Positions 9,208 to 17,684 of a stretch of DNA of 64,000 nucleotides are shown piece by piece; the first letter of the stretch is position 1, and each line of letters opens with the position of its first letter. The notes below the pieces were generated by a model. It was not told the DNA's origin. It ran no database searches and was given only the letters and a program-made list of their open reading frames with translations. The DNA is from an uncultured Lutibacter sp. (GTDB taxonomy: Bacteria; Bacteroidota; Bacteroidia; Flavobacteriales; Flavobacteriaceae): positions 310,001 through 374,000 of the forward strand of contig NZ_CANLRG010000003.1 in NCBI RefSeq assembly GCF_947493565.1, in the 5' to 3' direction. The translations under genes and the position numbers were made by a program.

Positions 9208-9766
9208 TTCTTTTTTCAAAAAAATTAAACATCCAATACATAAGAGTTCCATATAAAATTCCAAAAAAGATGCCTGTTAAAACATCTAAAGGAAAATGAA
9301 CGCCTATATACACCCTACTATAGGCTACTAATAGTGCCCAAAAAATTAGAAAAATGGCTTTTAATTTAATTGTTGGTTTTAAAATTAAACCAAAAAAAAC
9401 TGCAATTGCCATAGAGTTTCCTGCATGAGCAGAAAAATAAGAATACAACCCTCCGCAACGTTCTTTAACCAATCTCATTAAATTTATTAGACTTTCATCA
9501 TGACAAGGTCTTAACCGCTTAAAACCATATTTAAATAAATTACTCGTTTGGTCGGAAATAGTTATAAGAACTATTACAAAAAATAGGACTAAAATTGTTT
9601 TTTTGAATCCAAACTGTTTGAATGTAATATAAAGTAAAACTATATACAAAGGGATGGCTTTGTATTTATCCGTTATAAATAACCAAAAGCCATCCCATTG
9701 CAATGTTCCTAAATTATTTAGGTATAAAAATAATTCTATATCTTTTTCTATCAGTGAGTCAAACAT
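9200..9766 (-). CDS. PAP2-family membrane phosphatase
   Basis: 188-residue type 2 phosphatidic-acid phosphatase with five to six transmembrane helices. The three family motifs are visible: KYGFKRLRPC (KxxxxxxRP), YFSAHAGNSMA (usually PSGHA; here Ser-Ala-His with the His kept) and SRVYIGVHFPLDV (SRxxxxxHxxxD). Members dephosphorylate undecaprenyl diphosphate, lipid A or phosphatidyl lipids on the periplasmic side. The gene lies downstream of the folding-factor operon on the same strand, 14 bases after the cyclophilin-FKBP stop, and is convergent with the envelope glycosyltransferase cluster, overlapping it by 8 bases. A role as undecaprenyl-diphosphate or lipid A 1-phosphatase is possible but unproven. 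Confidence 0.88.
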   Translation of the reverse strand: MFDSLIEKDIELFLYLNNLGTLQWDGFWLFITDKYKAIPLYIVLLYITFKQFGFKKTILVLFFVIVLITISDQTSNLFKYGFKRLRPCHDESLINLMRLVKERCGGLYSYFSAHAGNSMAIAVFFGLILKPTIKLKAIFLIFWALLVAYSRVYIGVHFPLDVLTGIFFGILYGTLMYWMFNFFEKRIN

Positions 9767-9780
9767 TAATATTGAAAAAT

Positions 9781-10896
9781 TTATTCGTTGGTGATTATTT
9801 CTACCAATTCCACCTCAAAAACCAAATCAGAATTTGGAGGAATCACCTTTCCTGCTCCTTGAGGTCCATATCCTAAATGTGATGGGATAAAAATTAGTGC
9901 TTTATCTCCAACATTCATTTTTTGTAAACCTTCTTTAAAACCTGCAATTAATTTAGCTTCATTACTGTAAACCGCATTAAATGGTGCATATGCTCCTGCA
10001 TCATCTTGACGATGGTCAAACATTTCATATTTCTCAGCCAACTCTTTCCAAGTGGTCCAAAATAACTTCCCATCAGTAAAATAACCTGCGCAAGCTACTT
10101 TAACATTTACTCCTGCGTTAGGCTTTACTCCATTTTTAGTTTCTGTAATAACATATTTTAATCCTGAAGGTAATTCTGTTGCTTTAGGAAGAAATTCATC
10201 GAACTTAGCTTTTGTTTCAGCTAAAATTTTAGCTAAACGTTCTTCTTTAGCTTTTTCTCTAGCTCCACGATTTTCAAAGTATTCATCAAATTTTTGTTTT
10301 GCCTTGAATTTTTTAGCAGCTTTACCAATTTTAATAATACTTACCGTTTTTATTGTATCATTCTTTATGATAGAATCAACAACATTTTGTCCTTCAATTA
10401 CCTCTCCAAATACGGTATGCTTCCCATTTAGCCAAGAAGTTTCTTTATGCGTTATAAAAAATTGACTTCCATTGGTGGCGGGACCAGAATTTGCCATGGA
10501 TAAAATTCCAGCTTTATCATGTTTTAAAAGTAGGTTTCCATCATCATCTTTTGGAAATTCATCATCAAATTTATAACCAGGGCTTCCAGAACCAGTTCCA
10601 GTTGGGTCTCCAGTTTGAATCATAAAATCTTTAATAACTCTATGAAATATTACTCCATTATAGTAAGGCTTCCCTTTAAGTGAATCCACAATAAAATTAT
10701 TTTCACCTTCAGCCAAAGAAACAAAATTTGCTACCGTTATTGGCGTTTTTTCAAACTCTAATTTTAATAATATGTTTCCTTTATTGGTTTCCATATTTGC
10801 ATACAAACCATCATCTAAACCTGCATATTTTGTGGGTTTACAAGACACAGCAAATAGTGTAAAAAGAATGATTGAAGTTATTTTAACTAATTTCAT
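9781..10896 (-). CDS. Lipoprotein peptidyl-prolyl isomerase: cyclophilin fused to FKBP
   Basis: 371 residues. A lipoprotein signal ends at Cys19 (LFAVSC). Residues about 32-190 are a cyclophilin domain with VIFHRVIKDFMIQTGDPTGTG and NGSQFFITHKETSWLNGKHTVFG. A charged linker of about 50 residues precedes an FKBP domain (about 245-370) ending with the VFEVELVEI strand. It catalyses cis-trans isomerisation of proline bonds in the periplasm or at the outer membrane. Fusion of the two unrelated isomerase folds is seen in Bacteroidota. In the FKBP half the GKLFWTTW segment replaces the usual GxxFDSS, so that site may be weak. It is the third isomerase gene in a row, 25 bases after the next FKBP. 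Confidence 0.92.
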   Translation of the reverse strand: MKLVKITSIILFTLFAVSCKPTKYAGLDDGLYANMETNKGNILLKLEFEKTPITVANFVSLAEGENNFIVDSLKGKPYYNGVIFHRVIKDFMIQTGDPTGTGSGSPGYKFDDEFPKDDDGNLLLKHDKAGILSMANSGPATNGSQFFITHKETSWLNGKHTVFGEVIEGQNVVDSIIKNDTIKTVSIIKIGKAAKKFKAKQKFDEYFENRGAREKAKEERLAKILAETKAKFDEFLPKATELPSGLKYVITETKNGVKPNAGVNVKVACAGYFTDGKLFWTTWKELAEKYEMFDHRQDDAGAYAPFNAVYSNEAKLIAGFKEGLQKMNVGDKALIFIPSHLGYGPQGAGKVIPPNSDLVFEVELVEIITNE

Positions 10897-10921
10897 ACCT
10901 ATACATTTTAATTAAAAGATC

Positions 10922-11650
10922 TTATTTTTTTACAATATCTAATAATTCAACTTCAAAAATCAAAACATCAAAAGGTCTAATTTTTCCTCCTTGTCTTGGA
11001 AATGCTCCATAACCCAATTCTTGAGGAATAAAGAATTTGTATTTTGAGCCAACGCTCATTAATTGTAAACCTTCGGTCCAACCTTTTATAACTCTATTGG
11101 CAAAAAATTCTAATGGATTGCCTTTTTCAACAGAACTATCAAAAACAGTTCCATCAATTAATGTACCATGGTAATGTACTTTAACTTTAGAAGTTGCAGA
11201 AGGTTTTTCACCAGTACCTTCTTTTAAAACAATGTATTGTAAACCGCTTTCAGTAACTTTTACATTTTCATTTTTTTTATTTTCTTCTAAAAACTTTAAC
11301 CCTTCTTCTTTTACGCTTCCAAATTCTTCTTCAGCTTTTTTAATTGCTTCTTCTTGTTGTTTTTTACGAGCTTCTTCTTGTTTCTTTTGAAAAAATTCTC
11401 TCAAAATAGTTTCAACTTGTTGAGGTTCTATTAATAAGTTTGTTGAATCAATTCCACTAATGACACCTTGTATAAAAAGATCTCTATCTACATCTGGAAA
11501 ATTACCTTTTAACTTGCTAGCTATATCTAAACCTAAGGCATAACTTGCTCTTTCTTCTTCTGTATCTAAAGAATTTTTAATTTTTGGATTGTTGCAAGCA
11601 ACAAACATTAAAACAGTTGTAAATACTACTAAAAACTTAATTGATTTCAT
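10922..11650 (-). CDS. FKBP-type peptidyl-prolyl isomerase lipoprotein
   Basis: 242 residues. A lipoprotein signal ends at Cys19 (LMFVAC). An N-terminal dimerisation domain like that of FkpA/Mip (about residues 28-125) starts SYALGLDIASKLKG and ends in a charged helix. The FKBP domain (about 130-240) contains KVHYHGTLIDGTVFDSS and IKGWTEGLQLMSVG with PQELGYG, i.e. the normal active-site residues. It is a periplasmic or outer-membrane folding factor. Its start overlaps the end of gldI by 14 bases, so the two are made from one message. Unlike the downstream fusion protein, its active site looks complete. Confidence 0.93.
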   Translation of the reverse strand: MKSIKFLVVFTTVLMFVACNNPKIKNSLDTEEERASYALGLDIASKLKGNFPDVDRDLFIQGVISGIDSTNLLIEPQQVETILREFFQKKQEEARKKQQEEAIKKAEEEFGSVKEEGLKFLEENKKNENVKVTESGLQYIVLKEGTGEKPSATSKVKVHYHGTLIDGTVFDSSVEKGNPLEFFANRVIKGWTEGLQLMSVGSKYKFFIPQELGYGAFPRQGGKIRPFDVLIFEVELLDIVKK

Positions 11651-12182
11651 TTTGCTTATTTATTTTATTTAATTGAACGTTATAAATTAATGGTTGATTA
11701 ATTCCTATTTTATTATTGTCACCCAAATAACCATAAATTTTATGTGATGGGAATAGAAAGGTAACATTATCACCAACTTTCATAAGTTTTAACCCATTTC
11801 TAAGTCCTTCGGGCAATTCTTGCTTATCTACTATATATTTTTGTATGCCAAGCTCATCTGAACTATAAATAATTGTATTATTTAAATCTGCTATTTCACA
11901 GGTATAAAATAATTGATCGCCTATTTGTGGCAAATAGGATTCGTTAGATTGCACATTGTATTTATACCAAAATCCATTGGCAGAATTTGTGTAATTACTT
12001 AAAGAGTCTTTTTTAATAACATCCTTTATTGCTTCTTCTTCTAGTTCAATAATTTTTTTATTTATTGAAACCGATTCTTTCATAAAAGAAGAAGTTTTTT
12101 GAGTTACCGGCTTTCTAGGTGTTGGGTTTACACAAGAAACTAAAAGTAAGATTGCTATAAAATAGAAAAAACTATTTTTCAT
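11637..12182 (-). CDS. gldI: Gliding-motility FKBP lipoprotein GldI
   Basis: Lipoprotein of the FKBP fold required for gliding motility in Flavobacterium johnsoniae, thought to help fold gliding or type IX secretion components. I take the ATG at 12182, not the one six codons earlier, because MKNSFFYFIAILLLVSC is then a clean lipobox signal. After it comes a Ser/Thr-rich linker, a helix, and an FKBP domain (about residues 75-180) with LMKVGDNVTFLFPSHKIYGYLG. The start overlaps the upstream phosphoesterase by 11 bases and its end overlaps the next FKBP by 14. Other gld genes are not in this window, so gliding ability cannot be concluded from it alone. Confidence 0.85.
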   Translation of the reverse strand: MKNSFFYFIAILLLVSCVNPTPRKPVTQKTSSFMKESVSINKKIIELEEEAIKDVIKKDSLSNYTNSANGFWYKYNVQSNESYLPQIGDQLFYTCEIADLNNTIIYSSDELGIQKYIVDKQELPEGLRNGLKLMKVGDNVTFLFPSHKIYGYLGDNNKIGINQPLIYNVQLNKINKQNEIN

Positions 12183-13203
12183 AAGAATTGTATAATTCAT
12201 GTTGATAATTTGGCAAGATACTTAAAAACTTAGACACGGTAGCATCTAATGAAATTTCTGTCCTTCCACCTGCCGCATTATCGTGCCCTCCTCCATTAAA
12301 ATGTTCTCTAGCAAATTTATTAACTGAAAAACTTCCTTTGGATCTAAAAGAAATTTTTATAATCTGCTGATCGGTATCTTCTATAAATATTGCTGCAAAA
12401 ACAATTCCATCTAAAGACAAGCCATAATTCACAATTCCTTCAGTATCACCTTTCTGAAAACTGAACTCATTTAATTCATCTTGTGTTAAAGTTATATAAG
12501 CCGTTTTTAATTGATCTATAACAACCAAATTACTTAATGCTCTACCCAACAATTGCAATCTGCCATAAGAATTGGTATCATATACATTGTTATGTATTAT
12601 AGCATTATTAGCTCCTTTATCAATTAAATTTGCAATAATTAGATGAGTTGTACTTGTAGTTGAAGGAAATCTAAAAGACCCCGTATCAGTCATTATCCCA
12701 GTATACAAACAAGTTGCAATTTCTTTATTAATTGAATCTTCATCCTCTAACATTTCTAAAAAATGATATACCATTTGACAGGTAGAACAAATTGAAGTAT
12801 CTGAAAATAAAAATTTTGCAACAGCCTCTGGTTCTTGATGGTGATCTATCATTATAAAATCCCCTTTAAAATCTTTAAGTGTATTCTCCATATCAGATCC
12901 TACACGATGTAAAGCATTAAAATCTAATAAAAAAATAATAGCAGCTTCATCGATGGCTTTTTTTGACTGTCTATTTTGCATATCAAATTTATAGACCTCT
13001 TTAGAGCCTGGTAGCCATTTTAAAAAGTTTGGATAATCATTTGGGCTCACAACCGTAGCTTTATGTCCCTTAAGATTGAGATAATGATACATCGCTAAAC
13101 ATGCACCAATAGCATCACCATCTGGGTTTTTATGTGGAACAATTACTATATTTTGTGGTGTAGCTAACAATGCGCTAACTTCACTAATATCACTTTTTTT
13201 CAT
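12172..13203 (-). CDS. DHH-family phosphoesterase (NrnA-like)
   Basis: 343 residues from the ATG at 13203; a longer frame exists from 13251 but would place 16 unconserved residues before MKKSDISE. The DHH domain has VPHKNPDGDAIG (His24, Asp28, Asp30), LLDFNALHR and MIDHHQEP, and the C-terminal DHHA1 domain carries FNGGGHDNAAGG. Members degrade short oligoribonucleotides (nanoRNA) and dephosphorylate 3'-phosphoadenosine 5'-phosphate, or hydrolyse cyclic dinucleotides. It is the first gene of the leftward operon with gldI, the isomerases and possibly PAP2. The linkage of an NrnA-type enzyme to gldI is common in Flavobacteria but without an obvious functional reason. Confidence 0.9.
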   Translation of the reverse strand: MKKSDISEVSALLATPQNIVIVPHKNPDGDAIGACLAMYHYLNLKGHKATVVSPNDYPNFLKWLPGSKEVYKFDMQNRQSKKAIDEAAIIFLLDFNALHRVGSDMENTLKDFKGDFIMIDHHQEPEAVAKFLFSDTSICSTCQMVYHFLEMLEDEDSINKEIATCLYTGIMTDTGSFRFPSTTSTTHLIIANLIDKGANNAIIHNNVYDTNSYGRLQLLGRALSNLVVIDQLKTAYITLTQDELNEFSFQKGDTEGIVNYGLSLDGIVFAAIFIEDTDQQIIKISFRSKGSFSVNKFAREHFNGGGHDNAAGGRTEISLDATVSKFLSILPNYQHELYNSYEK

Positions 13204-13253
13204 AAGGTTGCGAATATACAATATATTAACATTACTTTTTGGTTGAACCAACG

Positions 13254-13261
13254 TATATTTG
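13254..13261 (+). promoter_or_regulatory. -7 promoter element (TATATTTG) for the PhoD-like gene
   Basis: TATATTTG matches TAnnTTTG and ends 25 bases before the ATG at 13287, in the divergent gap with the DHH gene. A TTTG lies 12 bases further upstream. Confidence 0.5.
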
Positions 13262-13286
13262 TTAAAATTGAACTAAAGTTACAAAA

Positions 13287-14327
13287 ATGAATTATCAAAA
13301 ATTAATCTTATTGTTACTAATAACTTTCTATGGTTGTAAAAAGAATAAAATTCCTACAAATAAAACCCTAAAAAAAGTTAAGAACACCTATGACTTTGTG
13401 ATAGCTTTCGGCTCTTGCAATAACCAAAATATGGTGAATAATTTTTGGAATACTATTGATGAAAACAATCCTAATATTTGGATTTGGGGAGGAGATATTA
13501 TTTATTCAGACACCTATAATATGAGTTATTTGGAAAAAAATTATATTCAACAAAAAAATAATGTTGAGTATCAAAATTTTATAAAAAATAAAGAAATTTT
13601 AGCTACTTGGGACGACCATGATTACGGATTGAATGATGGCGGAATAGAATATACCAAAAAAAAAGAATCTCAACAGCTATTTTTAGATTTTTTAAACGTT
13701 GACAAAAATGACGAACGAAGAAAACAAGAAGGTGTTTATTTTGCCAAAAGTTACAACGTAAATAATACCAATATAAAGATTATTGCTTTAGACACTCGCT
13801 ATTTTAGAACAGAATTAACCCCCGATACTGAAACTAAAAAAAGATACCAACCCAATAGTTATGGAAGAGGTAGTATTTTAGGAGAAACACAATGGAAATG
13901 GCTTGAAGAACAGTTGAAAAACTCTAAAGCCGATTACCATATATTAGTAAGCAGCATTCAATTTTTATCGGCCGAACACGGATTTGAATCTTGGGGAAAT
14001 ATGCCGCATGAAGTTGATAAACTAGAGGCGCTTTTAAAATCTACTCAAGCTAAAAACACCATTATTTTATCGGGAGATAGACATATTTCTGAATTTTCAA
14101 AAAAAGAAGTTGATGGTTTAAATTACCCTCTAATTGATTTCACTTCAAGCGGATTAACACACTCTTATTCAGGATTTACTGAAGAGCCTAATATTTATAG
14201 AGTTGGAACTGTTGTTTCTAAAAAGAGTTTTGGTTTATTAAAATTCAATTTCAATCAAAATAAGGTCATTTTTGAAATCAAAGGAGCGGCTAATGAAGTT
14301 TACCAAACCTTAACTCAAAATTATTAA
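13287..14327 (+). CDS. PhoD-like phosphodiesterase/alkaline phosphatase, lipoprotein
   Basis: 346 residues. A lipoprotein signal ends at Cys17 (ITFYGC). The metallophosphatase core shows AFGSCNNQN, WGGDIIYSD, TWDDHDYGLND and ILSGDRHISEF, the Asp/Asn/His ligands expected for PhoD-type enzymes. These are surface or periplasmic phosphodiesterases or phosphomonoesterases that release phosphate from organic esters. It is shorter than Bacillus PhoD, lacking the N-terminal beta domain, like many Bacteroidota members. It is a single gene with its own -7 element, divergent from the DHH phosphoesterase operon. No Pho-box was recognised. Confidence 0.88.
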   Translation: MNYQKLILLLLITFYGCKKNKIPTNKTLKKVKNTYDFVIAFGSCNNQNMVNNFWNTIDENNPNIWIWGGDIIYSDTYNMSYLEKNYIQQKNNVEYQNFIKNKEILATWDDHDYGLNDGGIEYTKKKESQQLFLDFLNVDKNDERRKQEGVYFAKSYNVNNTNIKIIALDTRYFRTELTPDTETKKRYQPNSYGRGSILGETQWKWLEEQLKNSKADYHILVSSIQFLSAEHGFESWGNMPHEVDKLEALLKSTQAKNTIILSGDRHISEFSKKEVDGLNYPLIDFTSSGLTHSYSGFTEEPNIYRVGTVVSKKSFGLLKFNFNQNKVIFEIKGAANEVYQTLTQNY

Positions 14328-14356
14328 TTGCTAATTTTCATTTGTTTAGAAAATAC

Positions 14357-14364
14357 TATATTTG
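14357..14364 (+). promoter_or_regulatory. -7 promoter element (TATATTTG) for ndk
   Basis: TATATTTG followed by CGCCG ends 28 bases before the ndk ATG at 14393 and fits the Bacteroidota -7 consensus. The expected transcript start is about 14369. Confidence 0.6.
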
Positions 14365-14392
14365 CGCCGATTTAAAAATTTAGAAAAACAAA

Positions 14393-14812
14393 ATGGCAAC
14401 AAACAGAACTTTTACAATGCTTAAACCTGATTCAGTTGAAAAAGGATATATTGGAGCAATATTAGAAAAAATTAATGCTACAGGTTTTAGAATTGTAGCA
14501 ATGAAAATGACCCAAATGACTGTAGCGGATGCTAAAGAATTTTATGCAATACATAGTGAACGCCCATTTTTTGGTGAATTAGTTGAATATATGACTCGTG
14601 GACCAATTATTGCTGCAGTATTAGAAAAAGAAAACGCAGTTGAAGACTTTAGAGCTTTAATTGGAGCTACAAATCCAGCTGAAGCTGCTGAAGGAACTAT
14701 TAGAAAAATGTATGCTGCTTCTATGGGAGAAAATGCAGTTCACGGATCTGATAGCGATGAAAATGCTGCTATTGAAAGTGCTTTTCATTTTTCTGGAAGA
14801 GAAATGTTTTAA
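14393..14812 (+). CDS. ndk: Nucleoside diphosphate kinase
   Basis: 139 residues, the normal length. It transfers the gamma phosphate of ATP to nucleoside diphosphates through a phospho-histidine, seen here as His117 in NAVHGSDS. N-terminal [13 protein letters not shown] and the [13 protein letters not shown] helix are family signatures. It stands alone, with a promoter element just upstream and a strong hairpin terminator 25 bases after the stop, shared with the convergent DUF721 gene. The usual cytosolic housekeeping role in balancing nucleotide triphosphates applies. Confidence 0.98.
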   Translation: MATNRTFTMLKPDSVEKGYIGAILEKINATGFRIVAMKMTQMTVADAKEFYAIHSERPFFGELVEYMTRGPIIAAVLEKENAVEDFRALIGATNPAEAAEGTIRKMYAASMGENAVHGSDSDENAAIESAFHFSGREMF

Positions 14813-14836
14813 AAACAACTTATATAAATATAATTC

Positions 14837-14868
14837 AAAAAAATCCGTTGTTTCCAACGGATTTTTTT
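14837..14868. terminator. Bidirectional intrinsic terminator between ndk and the DUF721 gene
   Basis: AATCCGTTG, loop TTTC, CAACGGATT, with A-run on the left and T-run on the right, gives a 14-base stem that works as a U-tailed hairpin in both directions. It sits between two convergent genes. Confidence 0.85.
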
Positions 14869-15164
14869 TAGCTCAATATTATTTTTGAGATTAAAGTTTC
14901 ACCTAATTCTTCATTCATCATTTTTACAATTTTTTCTTTACCATAGCTAAGCTCTTCTCTTAAAACTGATGATTTTAATCTTACCACCAATGTTTTTCCA
15001 TTCATTTCAACACTTTGAGTGTAAGATACAATTCCGTTTCCCATTAGTTTTGCCCAAGCATCATTAACAGAAATTCTTTGCATTCCTTTAGTCAGTTTAT
15101 TTTCCTTAATTACATCCTTCATTAAATCTTGAATAGAATGAAATTCATTTTGACGTTTAGCCAT
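14868..15164 (-). CDS. DUF721 family protein
   Basis: 98-residue DUF721 protein. The family signature is seen in DAWAKLMGNGIVSYTQSVEMNGKTLVVRLKSSVLREELSYGK (described as residues about 28-70), a short helix followed by a KH-like beta sheet thought to bind nucleic acid. The biochemical role is unknown. It starts within the stop of recF (TAATG overlap on the minus strand), which is the common recF-DUF721 arrangement and suggests a part in replication or repair. Its stop lies inside the T-run of the terminator shared with ndk. Confidence 0.88.
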   Translation of the reverse strand: MAKRQNEFHSIQDLMKDVIKENKLTKGMQRISVNDAWAKLMGNGIVSYTQSVEMNGKTLVVRLKSSVLREELSYGKEKIVKMMNEELGETLISKIILS

Positions 15165-16243
15165 TATAATTGAAATATTTTATAGGATTGTTGTGTTTTT
15201 TTAACTACTTCTTCTGTTCTTTCTTTATGAGTATCACTAATAAATAATTGCCCAAATTCATCATTATTCACTAAATTAATTATTTGATGAACTCTTGAAT
15301 CATCCAATTTATCAAAAATATCATCTAATAATAATATAGGTTTCATGTGCGACTGTGTTCGAATAAAATCAAATTGTGCTAATTTTAATGCTATTAAATA
15401 CGATTTTTGCTGTCCTTGAGATCCAAACTTTTTTACTGGATACCCCTCTATTTCAAACAATAAATCATCTTTATGCACTCCTACACTAGTGTATTGCAAC
15501 ACACGGTCTTTATCTAAATTTTCTTCAAACAACGTTAACAAGTTAGTATCATTTAATTGCGTTTTGTAAATTAAATTTACTTCCTCTTTACTATTTGAGA
15601 TAGATTTATAACGCTCTTTAAAAATGGGTATAAACTCTGATAAAAAACGACTTCTTTTTTCATAAATTACACTTCCGTAACGTTCTAATTGTTCATTATA
15701 CACTTTTAAATTTACTTCATCAAACGTTCTATTGAATGCAAAATACTTTAACAAGGAATTTCTTTGAGCTAATACTTTATTATATTTTATGATAGTTTGT
15801 AAGTATATGGTATCCGATTGAGAAATTACATTATCCATAAATTTTCTTCTAGTATCACTGCCTTCTATAATTAAATCTCTATCTGCTGGAGAAATAATAA
15901 CCAAAGGCAAATACCCAATATGCTCAGAAAATTTTTCATAAGCCTTTCCATTTCTTTTAATAACTTTTTTGTTGCCTCTTTTTAGGCTACAAACAACCTT
16001 ATCAATTTTATCGTCAATTTTATAAATTCCTTCAATCATAAAAAAATCTTCAGAATGACGAATATTTTGTGTAGCTACAGAATTAAAATAACTTTTGGCA
16101 AAAGAAAGATAATAAATAGCATCTAAAACATTGGTTTTCCCAACGCCGTTATTCCCAACAAAACAATTTATTTTCTCCTCAAAATCAAAAGATTGAGATT
16201 CAAAATTTTTAAAATTTACTAAAGTTATTTTTTCTAAATGCAT
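15164..16243 (-). CDS. recF: DNA replication and repair protein RecF
   Basis: 359-residue SMC-like ATPase that loads RecA at single-stranded gaps with RecO and RecR. Walker A is GNNGVGKTN at about residues 30-38, the ABC signature region is [18 protein letters not shown], and Walker B is [13 protein letters not shown]. Length is as expected. It is translationally coupled to the DUF721 gene after it. On the other side it is divergent from the TPR gene. No dnaA or dnaN neighbours are present, so it is not in the origin-type recF cluster, which is usual for Bacteroidota. Confidence 0.96.
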   Translation of the reverse strand: MHLEKITLVNFKNFESQSFDFEEKINCFVGNNGVGKTNVLDAIYYLSFAKSYFNSVATQNIRHSEDFFMIEGIYKIDDKIDKVVCSLKRGNKKVIKRNGKAYEKFSEHIGYLPLVIISPADRDLIIEGSDTRRKFMDNVISQSDTIYLQTIIKYNKVLAQRNSLLKYFAFNRTFDEVNLKVYNEQLERYGSVIYEKRSRFLSEFIPIFKERYKSISNSKEEVNLIYKTQLNDTNLLTLFEENLDKDRVLQYTSVGVHKDDLLFEIEGYPVKKFGSQGQQKSYLIALKLAQFDFIRTQSHMKPILLLDDIFDKLDDSRVHQIINLVNNDEFGQLFISDTHKERTEEVVKKTQQSYKIFQL

Positions 16244-16326
16244 TTATTTTTATTGAAACGATAAAATTATTCAAAATAAATGAAAATTTAGACACATTTG
16301 CATTTTTACTTTCCAATTAAAAATTC

Positions 16327-16334
16327 TATTTTTG
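16327..16334 (+). promoter_or_regulatory. -7 promoter element (TATTTTTG) for the TPR gene
   Basis: TATTTTTG followed by CGCC fits TAnnTTTG. Its last two or three bases would lie inside the longest possible reading frame (start 16332), which argues for the downstream start at 16356. Confidence 0.6.
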
Positions 16335-16355
16335 CGCCTACAAATTTTACAACAA

Positions 16356-17120
16356 ATGGCAACATATAAAAAGACAGGAAGCAAAGCTAAGAAAGGTCAA
16401 AATAAAATTGAAGACAAATCAACCACTGCTGAAGTATTTAACACTTTAGATGAAACGGCTTCAAGATCAGAACAATTCGTTATTAAAAATCAAAATATTA
16501 TTTTTATTATTTTAGGACTTATTGTAGCCGCTGTATTAGGTTATTTAGCGTATCAAAAATATGTGAAAGGACCTCAAGAGAAAGAGGCTGCCAACGAATT
16601 GGCTTTCCCTAAAGCTTACTTTGAAGACGCTATGAGCAATCCTGTTGCTGTAGACTCCCTATTAACACTTAGCTTAAATGGTGCTGATGGTAAATATGGA
16701 TTTATAGACATTGCCAATAATTATAATGGTACTAAAGCTGGAAATTTAGCCAATTATTATGCTGGTATTTCTAATTTAAAATTAAAAAACTATAAAGAAG
16801 CTATCGAATATTTAGAGAAATTCTCATCTAACGATGAATTATTAGGACCTACTGCAAAAGGAGCTATTGGTGATGCTTTTGCTGATATTAACCAGCCAGA
16901 AGATGCCCTTGAATATTATTTAAAAGCTGCTAATTTGAGAAATAATAATTTTTCTACTCCTTTTTTCTTATTTAAAGCTGGAAATACCGCTATGGAAATT
17001 GAAAAATACTCAAAAGCATTAGACGCTTTTAACAGAATTAAAAATGAATATCCTAATTCTGAAGAAGCTAAAAATATTGATATCTATATCAACAAAGCAA
17101 CATTTGCTTCAAAAAAATAA
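16356..17120 (+). CDS. Membrane-anchored tetratricopeptide-repeat protein
   Basis: 254 residues from the ATG at 16356 (MATYKKTGSK), chosen because the promoter -7 element overlaps the alternative start eight codons earlier. A Lys-rich cytoplasmic tail is followed by one transmembrane helix at about residues 48-68 (IIFIILGLIVAAVLGYLAY) and then TPR repeats at about 125-250, e.g. GNLANYYAGISNLKLKNYKE and TPFFLFKAGNTAMEIEKYSK. This matches the YfgM-like arrangement of a single helix plus periplasmic TPRs, though sequence similarity to YfgM was not tested. It is followed after six bases by ribH. The partner protein is unknown. Confidence 0.85.
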   Translation: MATYKKTGSKAKKGQNKIEDKSTTAEVFNTLDETASRSEQFVIKNQNIIFIILGLIVAAVLGYLAYQKYVKGPQEKEAANELAFPKAYFEDAMSNPVAVDSLLTLSLNGADGKYGFIDIANNYNGTKAGNLANYYAGISNLKLKNYKEAIEYLEKFSSNDELLGPTAKGAIGDAFADINQPEDALEYYLKAANLRNNNFSTPFFLFKAGNTAMEIEKYSKALDAFNRIKNEYPNSEEAKNIDIYINKATFASKK

Positions 17121-17126
17121 GCTGTA

Positions 17127-17606
17127 ATGGCAACAACAAATTTATCTTATTACGATAAAGCAACAATCCCAAACGCGAATTCCTATCGGTTTGGGATTGT
17201 TGTTTCTGAATGGAATGATGATATTACTGAAAATCTATTTTTAGGAGCTCAAAAAGCACTGCTTGAAAATGGAGCCGTTAAAGAACATATTATTCGTTGG
17301 AATGTTCCTGGAAGTTTTGAATTAATTTACGGTTGTAAAAAAATGATTGAAACTCAAAAAGTAGATGCCATTATAGCTATTGGAAATGTAATTCAAGGTG
17401 AAACAAAACATTTTGATTTTGTATGTGATGGCGTTACACAAGGTATCAAAGATTTAAATATTAAATATGATATTCCTGTAATTTTTTGTGTTCTTACCGA
17501 CAACACTAAGCAACAATCTATCGACCGTTCTGGAGGAAAACACGGAAACAAAGGAATAGAATCTGCAATTGCAGCAATAAAAATGGCAGCTTTAAGAGAG
17601 TTTTAA
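17127..17606 (+). CDS. ribH: 6,7-dimethyl-8-ribityllumazine synthase
   Basis: 159-residue riboflavin pathway enzyme that condenses 5-amino-6-ribitylamino-uracil with 3,4-dihydroxybutanone phosphate. Family motifs are FGIVVSEWN near the start, RWNVPGSFELIYGCK at about 58-72, and GNVIQGETKHFDFVCDG with the catalytic His95. The end NKGIESAIAAIKMA is also typical. It normally assembles as pentamers or icosahedral capsids in the cytoplasm. The TPR gene lies six bases upstream. The first codons contain a perfect 14-base inverted repeat (17161-17202) that could fold in the mRNA. No FMN riboswitch was recognised upstream. Confidence 0.97.
   Translation: MATTNLSYYDKATIPNANSYRFGIVVSEWNDDITENLFLGAQKALLENGAVKEHIIRWNVPGSFELIYGCKKMIETQKVDAIIAIGNVIQGETKHFDFVCDGVTQGIKDLNIKYDIPVIFCVLTDNTKQQSIDRSGGKHGNKGIESAIAAIKMAALREF
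17161..17202 (+). repeat. Perfect 14-base inverted repeat inside the ribH start region
   Basis: CAACAATCCCAAAC at 17161-17174 and GTTTGGGATTGTTG at 17189-17202 are exact reverse complements with a 14-base loop. The stem covers codons 12 to 26 of ribH and would be stable in the mRNA. Confidence 0.8.
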
Positions 17607-17647
17607 CAGGCTTCTTATTCACAAAACTTGACCATAACTTTATAATT

Positions 17648-17665
17648 CAGTATTTTTGAATACTG
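17648..17665 (+). promoter_or_regulatory. -7 element inside an inverted repeat before the 95-residue gene
   Basis: CAGTATT, TTTG, AATACTG forms a perfect 7-base inverted repeat, and the TATTTTTG at 17651-17658 within it matches the -7 consensus. It could be a promoter covered by an operator, or a chance hairpin. The ATG follows at 17685. Confidence 0.4.
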
Positions 17666-17684
17666 TATAACTTATACATATAAT

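Noticed and set aside
13231-13261. A general TTTG-N12-TAnnTTTG promoter rule
   Set aside because: The same spacing occurs before three genes (13287, ndk, purB) but others in the window show 24-26 bases, so I do not claim a spacer rule from this sample.
14661-14888. 75-codon frame overlapping the ndk end in another phase
   Set aside because: Out-of-frame overlap with ndk that runs through its terminator; no support.
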